This document shows, in pieces, positions 23,681-32,305 of a DNA stretch of 34,809 nt (positions are counted from its first letter, which is position 1; each line of letters begins with the position of its first letter). A model generated the notes under the pieces. It searched no databases and was not told the DNA's origin. It saw nothing but the letters and a program-made list of their open reading frames with translations. This DNA comes from CAMEON01 sp045645165. Lineage in GTDB: Bacteria > Bacillota > Clostridia > Oscillospirales > CAG-272. The stretch lies in assembly GCA_045645165.1 (NCBI GenBank), contig JAZRIF010000113.1:1-34809 (forward strand). Reading direction: 5' to 3'. The translations under genes were made by a program, and so were the position numbers.

Positions 23681-24193
23681 ATGCCTCACATCAACATTGT
23701 TCTCCACGAACCTGAAATTCCTCAGAACACCGGCAACATCGCCCGCACCTGCGCGGCGACGGGTGCTTCCCTGCACCTCATCCGCCCCCTTGGCTTCACC
23801 ATCGACGACCGTAGGATGAAGCGGGCGGGGCTGGATTACTGGGACAAGCTGGACGTGCATTTCTACGACGGTCTGGACGACTTCTACGCAAAGAATCCCG
23901 ATGCTGTCGTGTATTATTTTACTACGAAAGCCCAACACCGCCACATCGACGTACAGTACCCCGCGAAGGTCTTCCTCATGTTCGGAAAGGAGACCAAAGG
24001 CCTTCCCGAAGACCTGCTCTTTGCCCACCCCGACACCTGCGTGCGTATCCCCATGCGCAATCACCTGCGGTCGCTGAATCTCTCCAATTCGGTGGCTATT
24101 GCGGTGTATGAGGTACTGCGGCAGTATGATTTTGAGGGGTTGCAGGTGGAGGGACAGCTCACGACCCATGTTTGGGGTGAGGAACAATTATGA
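23681..24193 (+). CDS. trmL: tRNA (cytidine/uridine-34 2'-O)-methyltransferase
   Basis: 170 residues, the normal TrmL size. SPOUT-fold signatures are NIVLHEPEIPQNTGNIARTC at the N terminus, LIRPLGF, FGKETKGLPEDLL and the knot region IPMRNHLRSLNLSNSVAIAV. It methylates the ribose of the wobble nucleotide in tRNA-Leu species using SAM. The start at 23681 is chosen because homology begins at MPHINIVLHEP and GAAAGGA lies 6 nt upstream; the longer reading runs back into repeat R4. It overlaps mnmA by 4 nt, giving a two-gene anticodon-modification operon. Confidence 0.96.
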   Translation: MPHINIVLHEPEIPQNTGNIARTCAATGASLHLIRPLGFTIDDRRMKRAGLDYWDKLDVHFYDGLDDFYAKNPDAVVYYFTTKAQHRHIDVQYPAKVFLMFGKETKGLPEDLLFAHPDTCVRIPMRNHLRSLNLSNSVAIAVYEVLRQYDFEGLQVEGQLTTHVWGEEQL

Positions 24194-25245
24194 CGAATAT
24201 GAACCATCACGTTTTCGCCGCCATGAGCGGCGGTGTGGATTCTTCCGTGGCGGCCTATCTGCTGACGCAGGCAGGCTATAGCGTCACGGGAGCCACCATG
24301 ACCCTGTACCGCCCCGATGGCTCCACGGGCGACACGCAGGACGTCACCGACGCCCGCGCCATCTGCGCCAAGCTGGGCATCCCCCACAAGACCTACGACA
24401 TGGGGGATGTGTTTTGCCGCTGCGTCATTGAGGATTTCATTCGCGTCTACGAGGAGGGCGGCACCCCCAACCCCTGCGTGACCTGCAATAAAACCATCAA
24501 GTTCGGCGCTCTGTGGGAGGCCGTTACCTCCGACGGAGCCGATATGATCGCCACGGGGCACTACGCCCGCATACACAGGGACGGCGACCGCTATCTGCTT
24601 TGCAAAGCCGCTGACGAGGGCAAGGATCAATCCTACTTCCTCTGGCAGCTGCCGAAGGAATTGCTTCCCCACATCCTGTTCCCCCTAGGGGACATGACCA
24701 AGCCCGAAATCCGCGAGTTGGCCGCTTCCCTTTCCTTTGAGACGGCTCACAAGAGCGACAGCCAGGATATCTGCTTTGTTCCCGATGGAAATTACGCGGG
24801 ATTCATGGAGGGCTACACGGGACGGACGCCCGAGGTGGGAGATTTCGTGGATACCGACGGCAAGGTTCTGGGACGCCATAGGGGCATCATACACTACACC
24901 ATAGGCCAACGCAAGGGGCTGGGGATCGCTCTGGGCGCGCCCGCCTTCGTCTGCGGAAAAGACCCTGTTACCCGCCAAGTGGTACTGGGCAAGAACGAGG
25001 ATCTGTTTTCCCGCGAGGTAAATCTGACTCATGTCAATCTGCTTTCGGTGGATGCCATCGACACTCCCCTGGCCGTCACTGCCCGCATCCGCAGTACCCA
25101 CCGCGGGGATGCCGCCACCGTGGTCATGACGGGTAAGGATACCGCCACCGTCACCTTTGAGACCCCTCAGCGGGCCGCCTGCAAGGGGCAATCCTGCGTG
25201 TTTTACGCCGGCGACGTGGTGATTGGCGGGGGCATCATTTCCTGA
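24190..25245 (+). CDS. mnmA: tRNA-specific 2-thiouridylase
   Basis: 351 residues. The ATP-pyrophosphatase loop SGGVDSS (13-19) is followed by the catalytic Cys99 in NPCVTCNK, the second catalytic Cys195 in SDSQDICF, ATGHYAR, GRHRGIIHYTIGQRKGLG, and the C-terminal beta-barrel. Both essential cysteines are present, so it should make s2U34 in tRNA-Lys, -Glu and -Gln. ATGA overlap with trmL and GAGG 7 nt before the ATG support the start and coupling. The sulfur donor (IscS/cysteine desulfurase) is not in this window. I see no clear terminator before the next promoter at 25339. Confidence 0.98.
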   Translation: MTNMNHHVFAAMSGGVDSSVAAYLLTQAGYSVTGATMTLYRPDGSTGDTQDVTDARAICAKLGIPHKTYDMGDVFCRCVIEDFIRVYEEGGTPNPCVTCNKTIKFGALWEAVTSDGADMIATGHYARIHRDGDRYLLCKAADEGKDQSYFLWQLPKELLPHILFPLGDMTKPEIRELAASLSFETAHKSDSQDICFVPDGNYAGFMEGYTGRTPEVGDFVDTDGKVLGRHRGIIHYTIGQRKGLGIALGAPAFVCGKDPVTRQVVLGKNEDLFSREVNLTHVNLLSVDAIDTPLAVTARIRSTHRGDAATVVMTGKDTATVTFETPQRAACKGQSCVFYAGDVVIGGGIIS

Positions 25246-25338
25246 CAATATTCCCCAAAATTTGCTCCATGTCCCTTCTTTGGCAGATATTGTCGAGCGA
25301 TTCGCCCCCAAAATCTGCCGTTTTCAGCGAAAATCCCC

Positions 25339-25367
25339 TTTACAAATCCTTTTTTCCATGGTATAAT
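25339..25367 (+). promoter_or_regulatory. Promoter of the CHAP-domain surface protein gene
   Basis: TTTACA (25339-25344), a 17-bp spacer and TATAAT (25362-25367). Confidence 0.85.
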
Positions 25368-25383
25368 ATGTATAGCAAAATAC

Positions 25384-25420
25384 AGAAAGGAATGTACCTT
25401 CCGGTACGACATTCTTCATG
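25384..25420 (+). promoter_or_regulatory. Unusual translation start region with hairpin and 9-codon upstream ORF
   Basis: The only Shine-Dalgarno-like tract (AGAAAGGA, 25384-25391) is 26 nt from the CDS start at 25418. Between them is a foldable element: GAATGT (25390-25395) pairs with ACATTC (25409-25414), and ACC pairs with GGT inside. A 9-codon ORF (ATG 25392) ends in a TGA that overlaps the main ATG. Folding would bring the ribosome site to within a few nt of the real start. Confidence 0.45.
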
Positions 25421-27385
25421 AGATTCAAAAAAACGCTGGCCACCATTCTGGCAGGTCTCCTTTTGGCTTCATCAGCCTCTTTGGCGGTAACCGCGCTTGA
25501 ACCCTTCGGAACCGGTATCCCCATGCGGAACTGGCTGAAAAACGACCCAAATTATCAATTCTCCGAGGAATATAAAACCTCCGTATGGTACGAAAACTTT
25601 ACCGCTCTGGAACTGACCGCAAACGATCGCAATAACGTGCTTCGCATTGCCGTCTCCCAGTTGGGTTACCATGAGGGTAATTCTTCCAAGGATTTCGACG
25701 GAAAGAACACGAGCGGCTCATCCAACTACATAGAATACGCTCGCTTACTGGTTCCCCATTACAGCAACAACGCCTACGAGTGGTGCGCTTGCTTTGTCAA
25801 CTGGTGTCTCAATCAGGCTCATTTCGACAAGGCCTCCTCCGAGATCGGCTGCTGGAAATGGGTCGGCGAACTGAAAGCCATGAAGATGTGGCAGGATTCC
25901 GCCGCCTACAAGGGTACGTATACGCCCAAGCCCGCTGATATGATCTTCTTCAACTGGGACGGCAAAAATACGGGCTCCGGTCATATCGGCTACGTACTCT
26001 ACACCACCAAAACCCACGTCTATACCATTGAGGGTAATGCTGACAACAACGTGACCGTGCGCTCCTACGCCCTGAACGATCCCTGCGTTATCGGTTACGG
26101 TACGCCTCCCTACAACGAAGGTAACGAGCCCACCATTGACTACTCCTACGCCGAGGGTATGCCCCGCGGTCAGTACGTCGTCAACAGCTACAGCGCCGCC
26201 CTCAAGAAAGCTCCCGGCGCTACGGGTCGTATCTGTACGGTTCCCGCCGGTTCTCTCGTCACGCTGTACGAAGTAGAGGATGGAATGGCTCGCGTCAGCT
26301 ACGGTGAGGAAATGGGCTACCTGCCTACCGGTATTCTCTGGCTCATGGTTCAAGCCGTGGGCGAAGACACCGTCACCTACGACGCCAACGGCGGTGAGAA
26401 TGCCCCCGAGGCACAAAAGGTCACCATCGGCGAGACGGGTACGGTTACCGATGGGATTCCCACTCTGGAGGGAGACACCTTCCTGGGTTGGTCGCTGACT
26501 CCCTATAACGTAAAGGTTGACTTCAAAGCAGGCGACGCCATCAATCTGACGGGTGACGTCACCCTGTACGCCGTTTGGGAAAAGCACTCCCTTGAGCTGG
26601 CCGACAAGGCCGTCGCCGAGGGGCTTGTGCCCGAATATGAGCGTCCCGAGAGCATTGCCAACAGCGGCGCGCTCCTGTTGGGTTCCCTTACCGACACGTC
26701 CATCTTCACCGATCTCGGTGATACCGAGATTCAGATCACCGAGGACGACGCCCTCGGAAAGGTTCTCTCCTTTGTCTCCACCGCACAAAGCTCGGATCCC
26801 TACGTAACCCTTCCCTACGGCGAGCTTTGCAGGACTCTGCGTCTGGCTCCCGTCAACGGTGAGAACGTTAAGTACATCATTCTGCGCGTTAAGGACGTGT
26901 CCATGAACAACATCGCCATGGAGCTTTCCGTTAACGGCTCGGATGTCAAAGCGTCCAACACTCTGTCCGTCAGTGAGGACTGGCAGTATGCCGTATTCGA
27001 TTTAAGCGACAACGGTTTTACGGGCGATTTGGATACCCTGCGGATCGACTGGCAGAAGGCCGCAAACGAAGCGGGTAACACCATGCTGATTTCGGATATC
27101 TTCTTTGCTTCCTCCGAGGCGATCAAGGAAGCCATTTTGGAGGGCAAGTACGTGTATCCCACCCAGGAGCTTCTGGAGCCTGAGACAGAAGCCCCCACCG
27201 AGGCTCCCACGGAACCCGTGACCGATCCTCACAGTAATACTGCCGTTTCCGACAGTGAATCTTCCGGTAATTCCGGTTCTGCCAACAGCGGTTGCGTTTC
27301 GGTTCTGGGTTCTTCCGCGTTGGTCGGCGTAGCTGTGCTGACTATTCTTCCCGTTCTTGTAAAGAAAAAAGAGAATGATACATAA
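25418..27385 (+). CDS. Secreted CHAP-domain cell-surface protein with SH3-like and InlB-type repeats
   Basis: 655 residues. A signal peptide (1-26, cleavage near AVTA) is followed by a CHAP amidase/endopeptidase domain (about 70-230). Its catalytic set is visible: Cys123 in EWCACFVNWC, His189 in SGHIGYV and Glu205 in IEGNAD. Next come a bacterial SH3-like segment (about 252-310) and one InlB/flg_new repeat (about 318-388, YDANGGENAPE to LYAVWEKH). A beta-rich region (about 420-565) resembles a carbohydrate-binding module. A PTEAPTEP linker precedes a C-terminal SGCVSVLGSSAL membrane helix with VKKKEND tail. It probably cleaves peptidoglycan at the cell surface. The anchor resembles a sorting or membrane-retention tail but has no LPxTG. 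Confidence 0.9.
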   Translation: MRFKKTLATILAGLLLASSASLAVTALEPFGTGIPMRNWLKNDPNYQFSEEYKTSVWYENFTALELTANDRNNVLRIAVSQLGYHEGNSSKDFDGKNTSGSSNYIEYARLLVPHYSNNAYEWCACFVNWCLNQAHFDKASSEIGCWKWVGELKAMKMWQDSAAYKGTYTPKPADMIFFNWDGKNTGSGHIGYVLYTTKTHVYTIEGNADNNVTVRSYALNDPCVIGYGTPPYNEGNEPTIDYSYAEGMPRGQYVVNSYSAALKKAPGATGRICTVPAGSLVTLYEVEDGMARVSYGEEMGYLPTGILWLMVQAVGEDTVTYDANGGENAPEAQKVTIGETGTVTDGIPTLEGDTFLGWSLTPYNVKVDFKAGDAINLTGDVTLYAVWEKHSLELADKAVAEGLVPEYERPESIANSGALLLGSLTDTSIFTDLGDTEIQITEDDALGKVLSFVSTAQSSDPYVTLPYGELCRTLRLAPVNGENVKYIILRVKDVSMNNIAMELSVNGSDVKASNTLSVSEDWQYAVFDLSDNGFTGDLDTLRIDWQKAANEAGNTMLISDIFFASSEAIKEAILEGKYVYPTQELLEPETEAPTEAPTEPVTDPHSNTAVSDSESSGNSGSANSGCVSVLGSSALVGVAVLTILPVLVKKKENDT

Positions 27386-27406
27386 CGGACAAACGTATCC
27401 AAACAT

Positions 27407-27441
27407 AAAGAAAAAAGAGGCGTAACGCCTCTTTTTTCTTT
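27407..27441. terminator. Bidirectional terminator between the CHAP and RCC1 genes
   Basis: A perfect 16-bp stem (27407-27422 with 27426-27441), loop TAA, with A6 in one arm and T6 in the other. Its right end overlaps the stop codon of the RCC1-repeat gene. Confidence 0.9.
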
Positions 27442-30253
27442 ACGGAATGATCACAAGCTCACGACTCGCAGTCATAGCCGCAACACGGTATTCGCAGGTA
27501 TCCAAAGCGACCACGTCGCGCAGAGCTTCCACAGCGGCGTTCAATTCTCCGCTGCCGCCGCGGATGACCACACGGCCGTTCCGCAGAACGCATAGGGTTG
27601 CCTCGGGCAAACAGGCGATGGATATCACATCTCGCAGATCATCCACAGCGCATTGTCCCTTGCGGTGATCGCCAACGGCCAGTACACCTCCATCGGCTGT
27701 CAAAGCAACTGTATGAAACTCACCTGCCGCGATCATGGTTACGTTTTTCCATTCCGTCACGCCACATTGGCCATAGCGATTGTCGCCAGCGGCCATGCAA
27801 GTGCCGTCGAACCTGCGGGCAACGGTATGACGGACACCACATGTAATTTCCGCCACATCCCGCCATTGCCGTGTGTCACATCGTCCGTCGGAATTGGCAC
27901 CGATGGAATAGACCCGTCCATCCGAACGTAGGGCAACGGTATGAGTATGCCCACAGGAAATTTGATTCCAAGTATACGCCGAAGAAGCATCCACCCCATT
28001 CAATTCCCTATTCAGCACGCGCGCATCACCCTGCCCGTCGGAATTTCGTCCCGCCAGAAGAATACGACCGTCTGAGAGAATGGCCGCAGAACGGTACGGG
28101 CCGGCCGCCACCTGCTTCGCCGCATCGAATACTCCCAGATCACACTGGCCGCAATCATTGGCTCCTTCTGCACGAATGCGACCCATCTCATCCAGATAAA
28201 CAGTATGGGCCATACCGATAGCAAAACTTCCCCGCAATGCGGCAGAGGCTTCGGCAAAGTTCGAGAATGCCGTTTTTTTTCTGTCAACTTCGGGTATTTC
28301 TTCGGTGATCCGATTGGCACGAATCTCCATTTCGATCTGTCGGCTGTACTGACCGTAACCGTAGAGTTGACGTACATCTCGGAACAGAGAGAAATGAGCT
28401 GTTGCGCTGCATTGCTTATCATCATCATCGCCACAGGCCAGTACTTGCCCACTACGGGTCAGTCCCGCCAAATGTCCAAGACCGCACCGCAAAGCAATGA
28501 CATCCCGCCAATGGTCAACATCCACGTCTTGAGTATCTGCAAAACACCCAACAGACAGAATCTGCCCGTTTGAGCAAAGGCCGACCACGTAACCGTCTCC
28601 GCAACCGATATCCACCACATGCTTCCAAGAGGCGGTATCCAATAAACCGCAGGCTTGTTCGCTTGCGGTCAGCACGCGCCCACCAAAGCAAAGTCCAACG
28701 GTGATTCCCGGAGCAGCCGCAATCGCACGAATATAATTCCACTCCTCGGTTCGCATCTCCGGGATCTCCGAGGTCATACCGAAGGTATCATACACCCGTC
28801 CATCCGCATAAAGACATACCATGTGCGTGTCTGTAAGAACCACGTCACAAGGATTCTGCCAGGAATCCGAGATCACGGTCGGGTCAAAGGGCGGAATACC
28901 TGCCAAAAGCAGTTTCCCGTCATATGTCACGCCCACCGTATAATTGTCCGAAGTATAGATATGGCGAACCCCCATCCATTCGGTTACGTCCCCTTGACCC
29001 ATATCGTTTCGGCCGCAGAAAAGAACCGTGCCATCCTCCCGAAGACCAATAGAATGGTACTTTCCGGCGGCAATGGACTTGATATTTCGCCATTCATTTA
29101 CCTCCACGCATCCGTCCACATTGTTTCCGTCTGCGCTGACTTGACCGTTTTCATGGAGCGCCAACAAATGAGCGTTGCCGCAAGCCAACGCGCGGACTTG
29201 TGTCCACTGCTTACTCTTATGGAATCCGGCAGAAGCAAGCACCCGACCGTCGGCACAGATACAGGCGGTAATTCGTTCTCCGCAAGCCAGAAAGCGTTTA
29301 TTGCGAACAGCCTCGATCAAATGCGCCTGATACGCATGATCCGATTCATCCATATATGTATAGCGGGCGCGGCGGTCTGCACTGAATTCATCAAAATCGG
29401 CAAACAATGCCCCGAAACGTGCGGTTCCGCATTGGCCGAAATCATTCTTTCCCACCGAAATGACCTGACCGTCCCGAGAAAGAGCAGCGGCATGAGTTGG
29501 GCTGACGGCGCAGGCAATATACTGCTTATTCTTGCTGATTTTCTCAATGGCAGGATCCGTCGACAAAAGCTGACCCGTGGCTGTTACAGCCCAAATATGC
29601 TTCTGTGAAGCAGAAACATATACGAGGTTTTTCCATTTCTGCACGCGACGGGGGAGGTGTGATGAGGATAACAATTTTCCGTCAGCCGTAATGCCGTACA
29701 CCGTACGACCTTCATAATCGGTAAAAAGTCCCGCCACGGCTTTCCAAGCTCGAACTGTATAGCGCAGAGAACGCACTCCTCCGGTGATCACGGTTTGTCC
29801 CGATTGAGTCAGACCAACGGTAAAATTTTTCCCGCAGATCACATCTGTCACAGACGGCCATTCATGGGTATTGCACTGCCCATATCGGTTATCGCCTCCA
29901 ACAATCACAAGCCCGTTTCCCAACAGTACGGCCAAATTCTGTCTGCCTACAGCTACAGATCGAACACAGGATTGGCTTTCAACAAAGGCCGGATCAATTG
30001 AAGTACGTCCCGCCATTCGTACGGTGCCGTCCGCGGTCAATGCCGCAATGTGATCCTGTCCGCAGGCCATAAATATGACCTCGGACCAGTCGCGAGCTTC
30101 CTCCTGTCCCCAACGGTCTGTTCCTGCATAGAGCAGTCTTCCCGTATGTTGCAGAGCCATGCTGAACTCTTCACCACATCCGATCAGACCTTTGCGGGCA
30201 CGGATACGGTTCTGGAGACGTTTGAGCTTGGTTTGATCGGTTTGGCTGTTCAT
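27440..30253 (-). CDS. RCC1-repeat protein, probably three tandem beta-propellers
   Basis: 937 residues made almost wholly of RCC1-type units (about 45 residues; core pattern VALxxDGxVxxxG followed by NxxGQC and W..V..I..G..H). I count 22 cores in groups of 7, 8 and 7, separated by helical, charged linkers at about 286-325 and 636-675. Each group is preceded by a short helix ending in a G-C/G-GE/AH type entry. No signal peptide or membrane helix, so cytoplasmic as read. Cys is frequent (GQC, CG). Bacterial RCC1 proteins are binding scaffolds (BLIP-II inhibits beta-lactamases); no enzyme motif is seen. GGAGG is 6 nt before the ATG at 30253. It lies 67 bp after the ADP-ribosylglycohydrolase-like gene and is probably cotranscribed with it. 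Confidence 0.9.
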   Translation of the reverse strand: MNSQTDQTKLKRLQNRIRARKGLIGCGEEFSMALQHTGRLLYAGTDRWGQEEARDWSEVIFMACGQDHIAALTADGTVRMAGRTSIDPAFVESQSCVRSVAVGRQNLAVLLGNGLVIVGGDNRYGQCNTHEWPSVTDVICGKNFTVGLTQSGQTVITGGVRSLRYTVRAWKAVAGLFTDYEGRTVYGITADGKLLSSSHLPRRVQKWKNLVYVSASQKHIWAVTATGQLLSTDPAIEKISKNKQYIACAVSPTHAAALSRDGQVISVGKNDFGQCGTARFGALFADFDEFSADRRARYTYMDESDHAYQAHLIEAVRNKRFLACGERITACICADGRVLASAGFHKSKQWTQVRALACGNAHLLALHENGQVSADGNNVDGCVEVNEWRNIKSIAAGKYHSIGLREDGTVLFCGRNDMGQGDVTEWMGVRHIYTSDNYTVGVTYDGKLLLAGIPPFDPTVISDSWQNPCDVVLTDTHMVCLYADGRVYDTFGMTSEIPEMRTEEWNYIRAIAAAPGITVGLCFGGRVLTASEQACGLLDTASWKHVVDIGCGDGYVVGLCSNGQILSVGCFADTQDVDVDHWRDVIALRCGLGHLAGLTRSGQVLACGDDDDKQCSATAHFSLFRDVRQLYGYGQYSRQIEMEIRANRITEEIPEVDRKKTAFSNFAEASAALRGSFAIGMAHTVYLDEMGRIRAEGANDCGQCDLGVFDAAKQVAAGPYRSAAILSDGRILLAGRNSDGQGDARVLNRELNGVDASSAYTWNQISCGHTHTVALRSDGRVYSIGANSDGRCDTRQWRDVAEITCGVRHTVARRFDGTCMAAGDNRYGQCGVTEWKNVTMIAAGEFHTVALTADGGVLAVGDHRKGQCAVDDLRDVISIACLPEATLCVLRNGRVVIRGGSGELNAAVEALRDVVALDTCEYRVAAMTASRELVIIP

Positions 30254-30277
30254 ATACTTCCTCCGATGGTGAATGGT

Positions 30278-30299
30278 CGATGAGCGTTTCTGCTCATCG
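30278..30299 (-). other. Intercistronic hairpin between the ADP-ribosylglycohydrolase-like and RCC1 genes
   Basis: A perfect 8-bp stem CGATGAGC (30278-30285) with GCTCATCG (30292-30299), 6-nt loop, about 25 nt before the RCC1 start. There is no T-tract after it, so it is more likely an RNA processing or stability element than a terminator. Confidence 0.5.
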
Positions 30300-30320
30300 G
30301 GCTGCATCCGTTGAGCATAG

Positions 30321-32129
30321 TCAACGGGCAAAATGGTTATCAATGTACGCGTAGAAATTACCGGGTTCGGTCACCTGCGCAGGAGCGTTAAGGCTGATCA
30401 CGAACATAGGCAGGACATCCTTGGCCTCCTCAGGCATGCGGACGGTAACCTTGACCTTATGGATACCTCTCTGCAAAATACCGTCTCTGCGCTGATCCCA
30501 AGGGACGCGGTGGTAAGCAGGCATGAAGGGGGAGAGACCGTCGGTCTTCATGATCACGTCGCCGTCCAGCTCCACGGTAGTAGGCCAGACACAGTTGCAG
30601 ATCATACGGGTCTCACGGGTGACAGGCGGTGTGCAGAGAGTCGCCTCGGCCACGTAAACGCCGTCCTCGGCGAGCTCGGTAAACTGCACGGTAGCAGCGG
30701 GCACCAAAGTGGGCTTACCGTTGAGGGTCCAGCGGTTGGGTGCCAGCAGAGTCACGGGCAGGCGGTAGATCTTCCAACGATCACCACAGTTGAGGCGCTT
30801 GATGGCCAGAACGGCAGGATATACGCGATCATTGGGTACGTTGTAATAAGCGTTGGGATCGGCCTTGACGGTGGGGCTATACAGAACGGTCTCACCGGGG
30901 GCAACGACGATCTGGGCGGGCACATCGGCCATCAGACCGTAGGGGCACTCCATGCGCGCCTCGAGGGTCCAGGGCCAGGTAGTGTTGTTGGTCAGGGTCA
31001 CGTGAAGGAGCTGGGAGCGCTCGGGAGCGACGGTAGGATCGCCATCCTCGTAGCGAACATCCACGCAGAAGGCCTCGCTCCGCTTGGCACCCTCCGGGAG
31101 GGTATAATGCTGGACGGCAAAATCGGAGTTATCCTCCTCGGTGATGATGAAGGTCTCAGCATCCTCACAGCAGAGCTTGTCGTACAGGGACAGGCACCGA
31201 TTGGTCAGCTCGTCCAGGTCAGCGGGAGCGCGGAAACCGCGGATAGCGGCAGAGACCTGAATGGTATCACCGATGGGCTCTGCCCACTTGGGATCAATGC
31301 CCTCGCGACCGTAGAGAATACCCCAGATAGCGCCGCAGGTAGCCACGGTACAGTCGGTGTCATAGCCCAGATTCACCACCTTCAGGATGGCATCCTCAAA
31401 GTCCTTGCCCCACAGAAGTCCGGCTAAACCGAAGGCGATATTCTGAGGCGCGTCGGTGAAGTTGGGACTGCCGAACTTGTCCAGCACGGCGGCGCGGGCC
31501 TCCAGAAGCTCGGCGCCCTGTTCGTACATAGCGAGCATCAGGGAAACTGCACCGTAGACGCGGGAGGTAGTGGGAATATAGGTCAGCGCCTCGCGGATCA
31601 GCGCGGGGACGTCGGTGGATTCGTAAGCGGCAGCCTCCAAGGAAGCGTTGAAAATCTCACCGAAAACACCTTCTCCGCCTGCGTGATCGACTACGGCATC
31701 CTGCCAGGCAAAATAGGCCGCCAGGCGGGGCTTTCCTGCGGCAATGGCCGCCCAGATCTCGGAGCGGATGGGACAACCCATGCAGTTGGTGAAATGGTTA
31801 TCGAACATACCCGAGAAGGGGGGCTTGAAACCGTAGCGCATGGCGGTACCCGCATGGCCATACTCATCCCAGGGGAAATAGCAATGCTCACTCCACTCGG
31901 CGGCGATATGCTCAGCGGTGGTGTGGGTGCCGTACATCTCCATGGCGTGGAGATTCAAAAGCTGGAGATCCAGGTCGTCGTTGGGCAGAGCCCCCTTGGG
32001 ATCCAGGCGAGGATACCAGGTCAGATCCATGACTTCCATGCGTCCCTCTACGGGTGTTCCCAGAGTTCCGCCGATGTTTTTACCAAGCCAGCAGGCGTAT
32101 ATCTTATCATAAAGCGTAGCGCAATCCAT
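30321..32129 (-). CDS. ADP-ribosylglycohydrolase-family protein with C-terminal beta domain
   Basis: 602 residues. Residues 1-320 form the all-helical ADP-ribosylglycohydrolase (DraG/ARH) fold, beginning LYDKIYACWLGKNIGGTLGTPVEG. Its two metal-site segments are LPNDDLDLQ (Asn50, Asp51, Asp52) and GYDTDCTVAT (Asp257, Asp259). In the family these are usually T/S-DD and D-x-D-T/S; here Asn replaces the first Thr/Ser and Cys260 follows Asp259. Residues about 335-602 are a beta-rich addition that looks like one or two sandwich modules. The family removes ADP-ribose from proteins or small molecules, though many clostridial members have unproven substrates. GGGGGA lies 8 nt before the ATG. It is the first gene of the operon, with the RCC1 protein following. 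Confidence 0.88.
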   Translation of the reverse strand: MDCATLYDKIYACWLGKNIGGTLGTPVEGRMEVMDLTWYPRLDPKGALPNDDLDLQLLNLHAMEMYGTHTTAEHIAAEWSEHCYFPWDEYGHAGTAMRYGFKPPFSGMFDNHFTNCMGCPIRSEIWAAIAAGKPRLAAYFAWQDAVVDHAGGEGVFGEIFNASLEAAAYESTDVPALIREALTYIPTTSRVYGAVSLMLAMYEQGAELLEARAAVLDKFGSPNFTDAPQNIAFGLAGLLWGKDFEDAILKVVNLGYDTDCTVATCGAIWGILYGREGIDPKWAEPIGDTIQVSAAIRGFRAPADLDELTNRCLSLYDKLCCEDAETFIITEEDNSDFAVQHYTLPEGAKRSEAFCVDVRYEDGDPTVAPERSQLLHVTLTNNTTWPWTLEARMECPYGLMADVPAQIVVAPGETVLYSPTVKADPNAYYNVPNDRVYPAVLAIKRLNCGDRWKIYRLPVTLLAPNRWTLNGKPTLVPAATVQFTELAEDGVYVAEATLCTPPVTRETRMICNCVWPTTVELDGDVIMKTDGLSPFMPAYHRVPWDQRRDGILQRGIHKVKVTVRMPEEAKDVLPMFVISLNAPAQVTEPGNFYAYIDNHFAR

Positions 32130-32191
32130 AAAAAATCCCCCTTTTTTACTCCCCGTCGGGAATTTTTCCGCGGGCAGATACAGATAGGTAT

Positions 32192-32220
32192 ATTATAGCA
32201 AAAAATGTTTCTCGGGTCAA
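32192..32220 (-). promoter_or_regulatory. Promoter of the ADP-ribosylglycohydrolase/RCC1 operon
   Basis: On the minus strand TTGACC (32215-32220), a 17-bp spacer and TATAAT (32192-32197), about 60 nt before the start codon. Confidence 0.83.
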
Positions 32221-32261
32221 GGGGTTTTGGAGAAATAGACGGAAACAGATGGATTTTTTTC

Positions 32262-32299
32262 ATAAAAATGAGAAATCCCCGCCATACGAGCGAGGATTT
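32262..32299 (-). terminator. comEC terminator
   Basis: A 10-bp stem with one G-T pair (32273-32282 with 32290-32299), loop of 7 nt, followed on the minus strand by CTCATTTTTATG. It begins 7 nt after the comEC stop. Confidence 0.75.
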
Positions 32300-32305
32300 C
32301 ATAGT

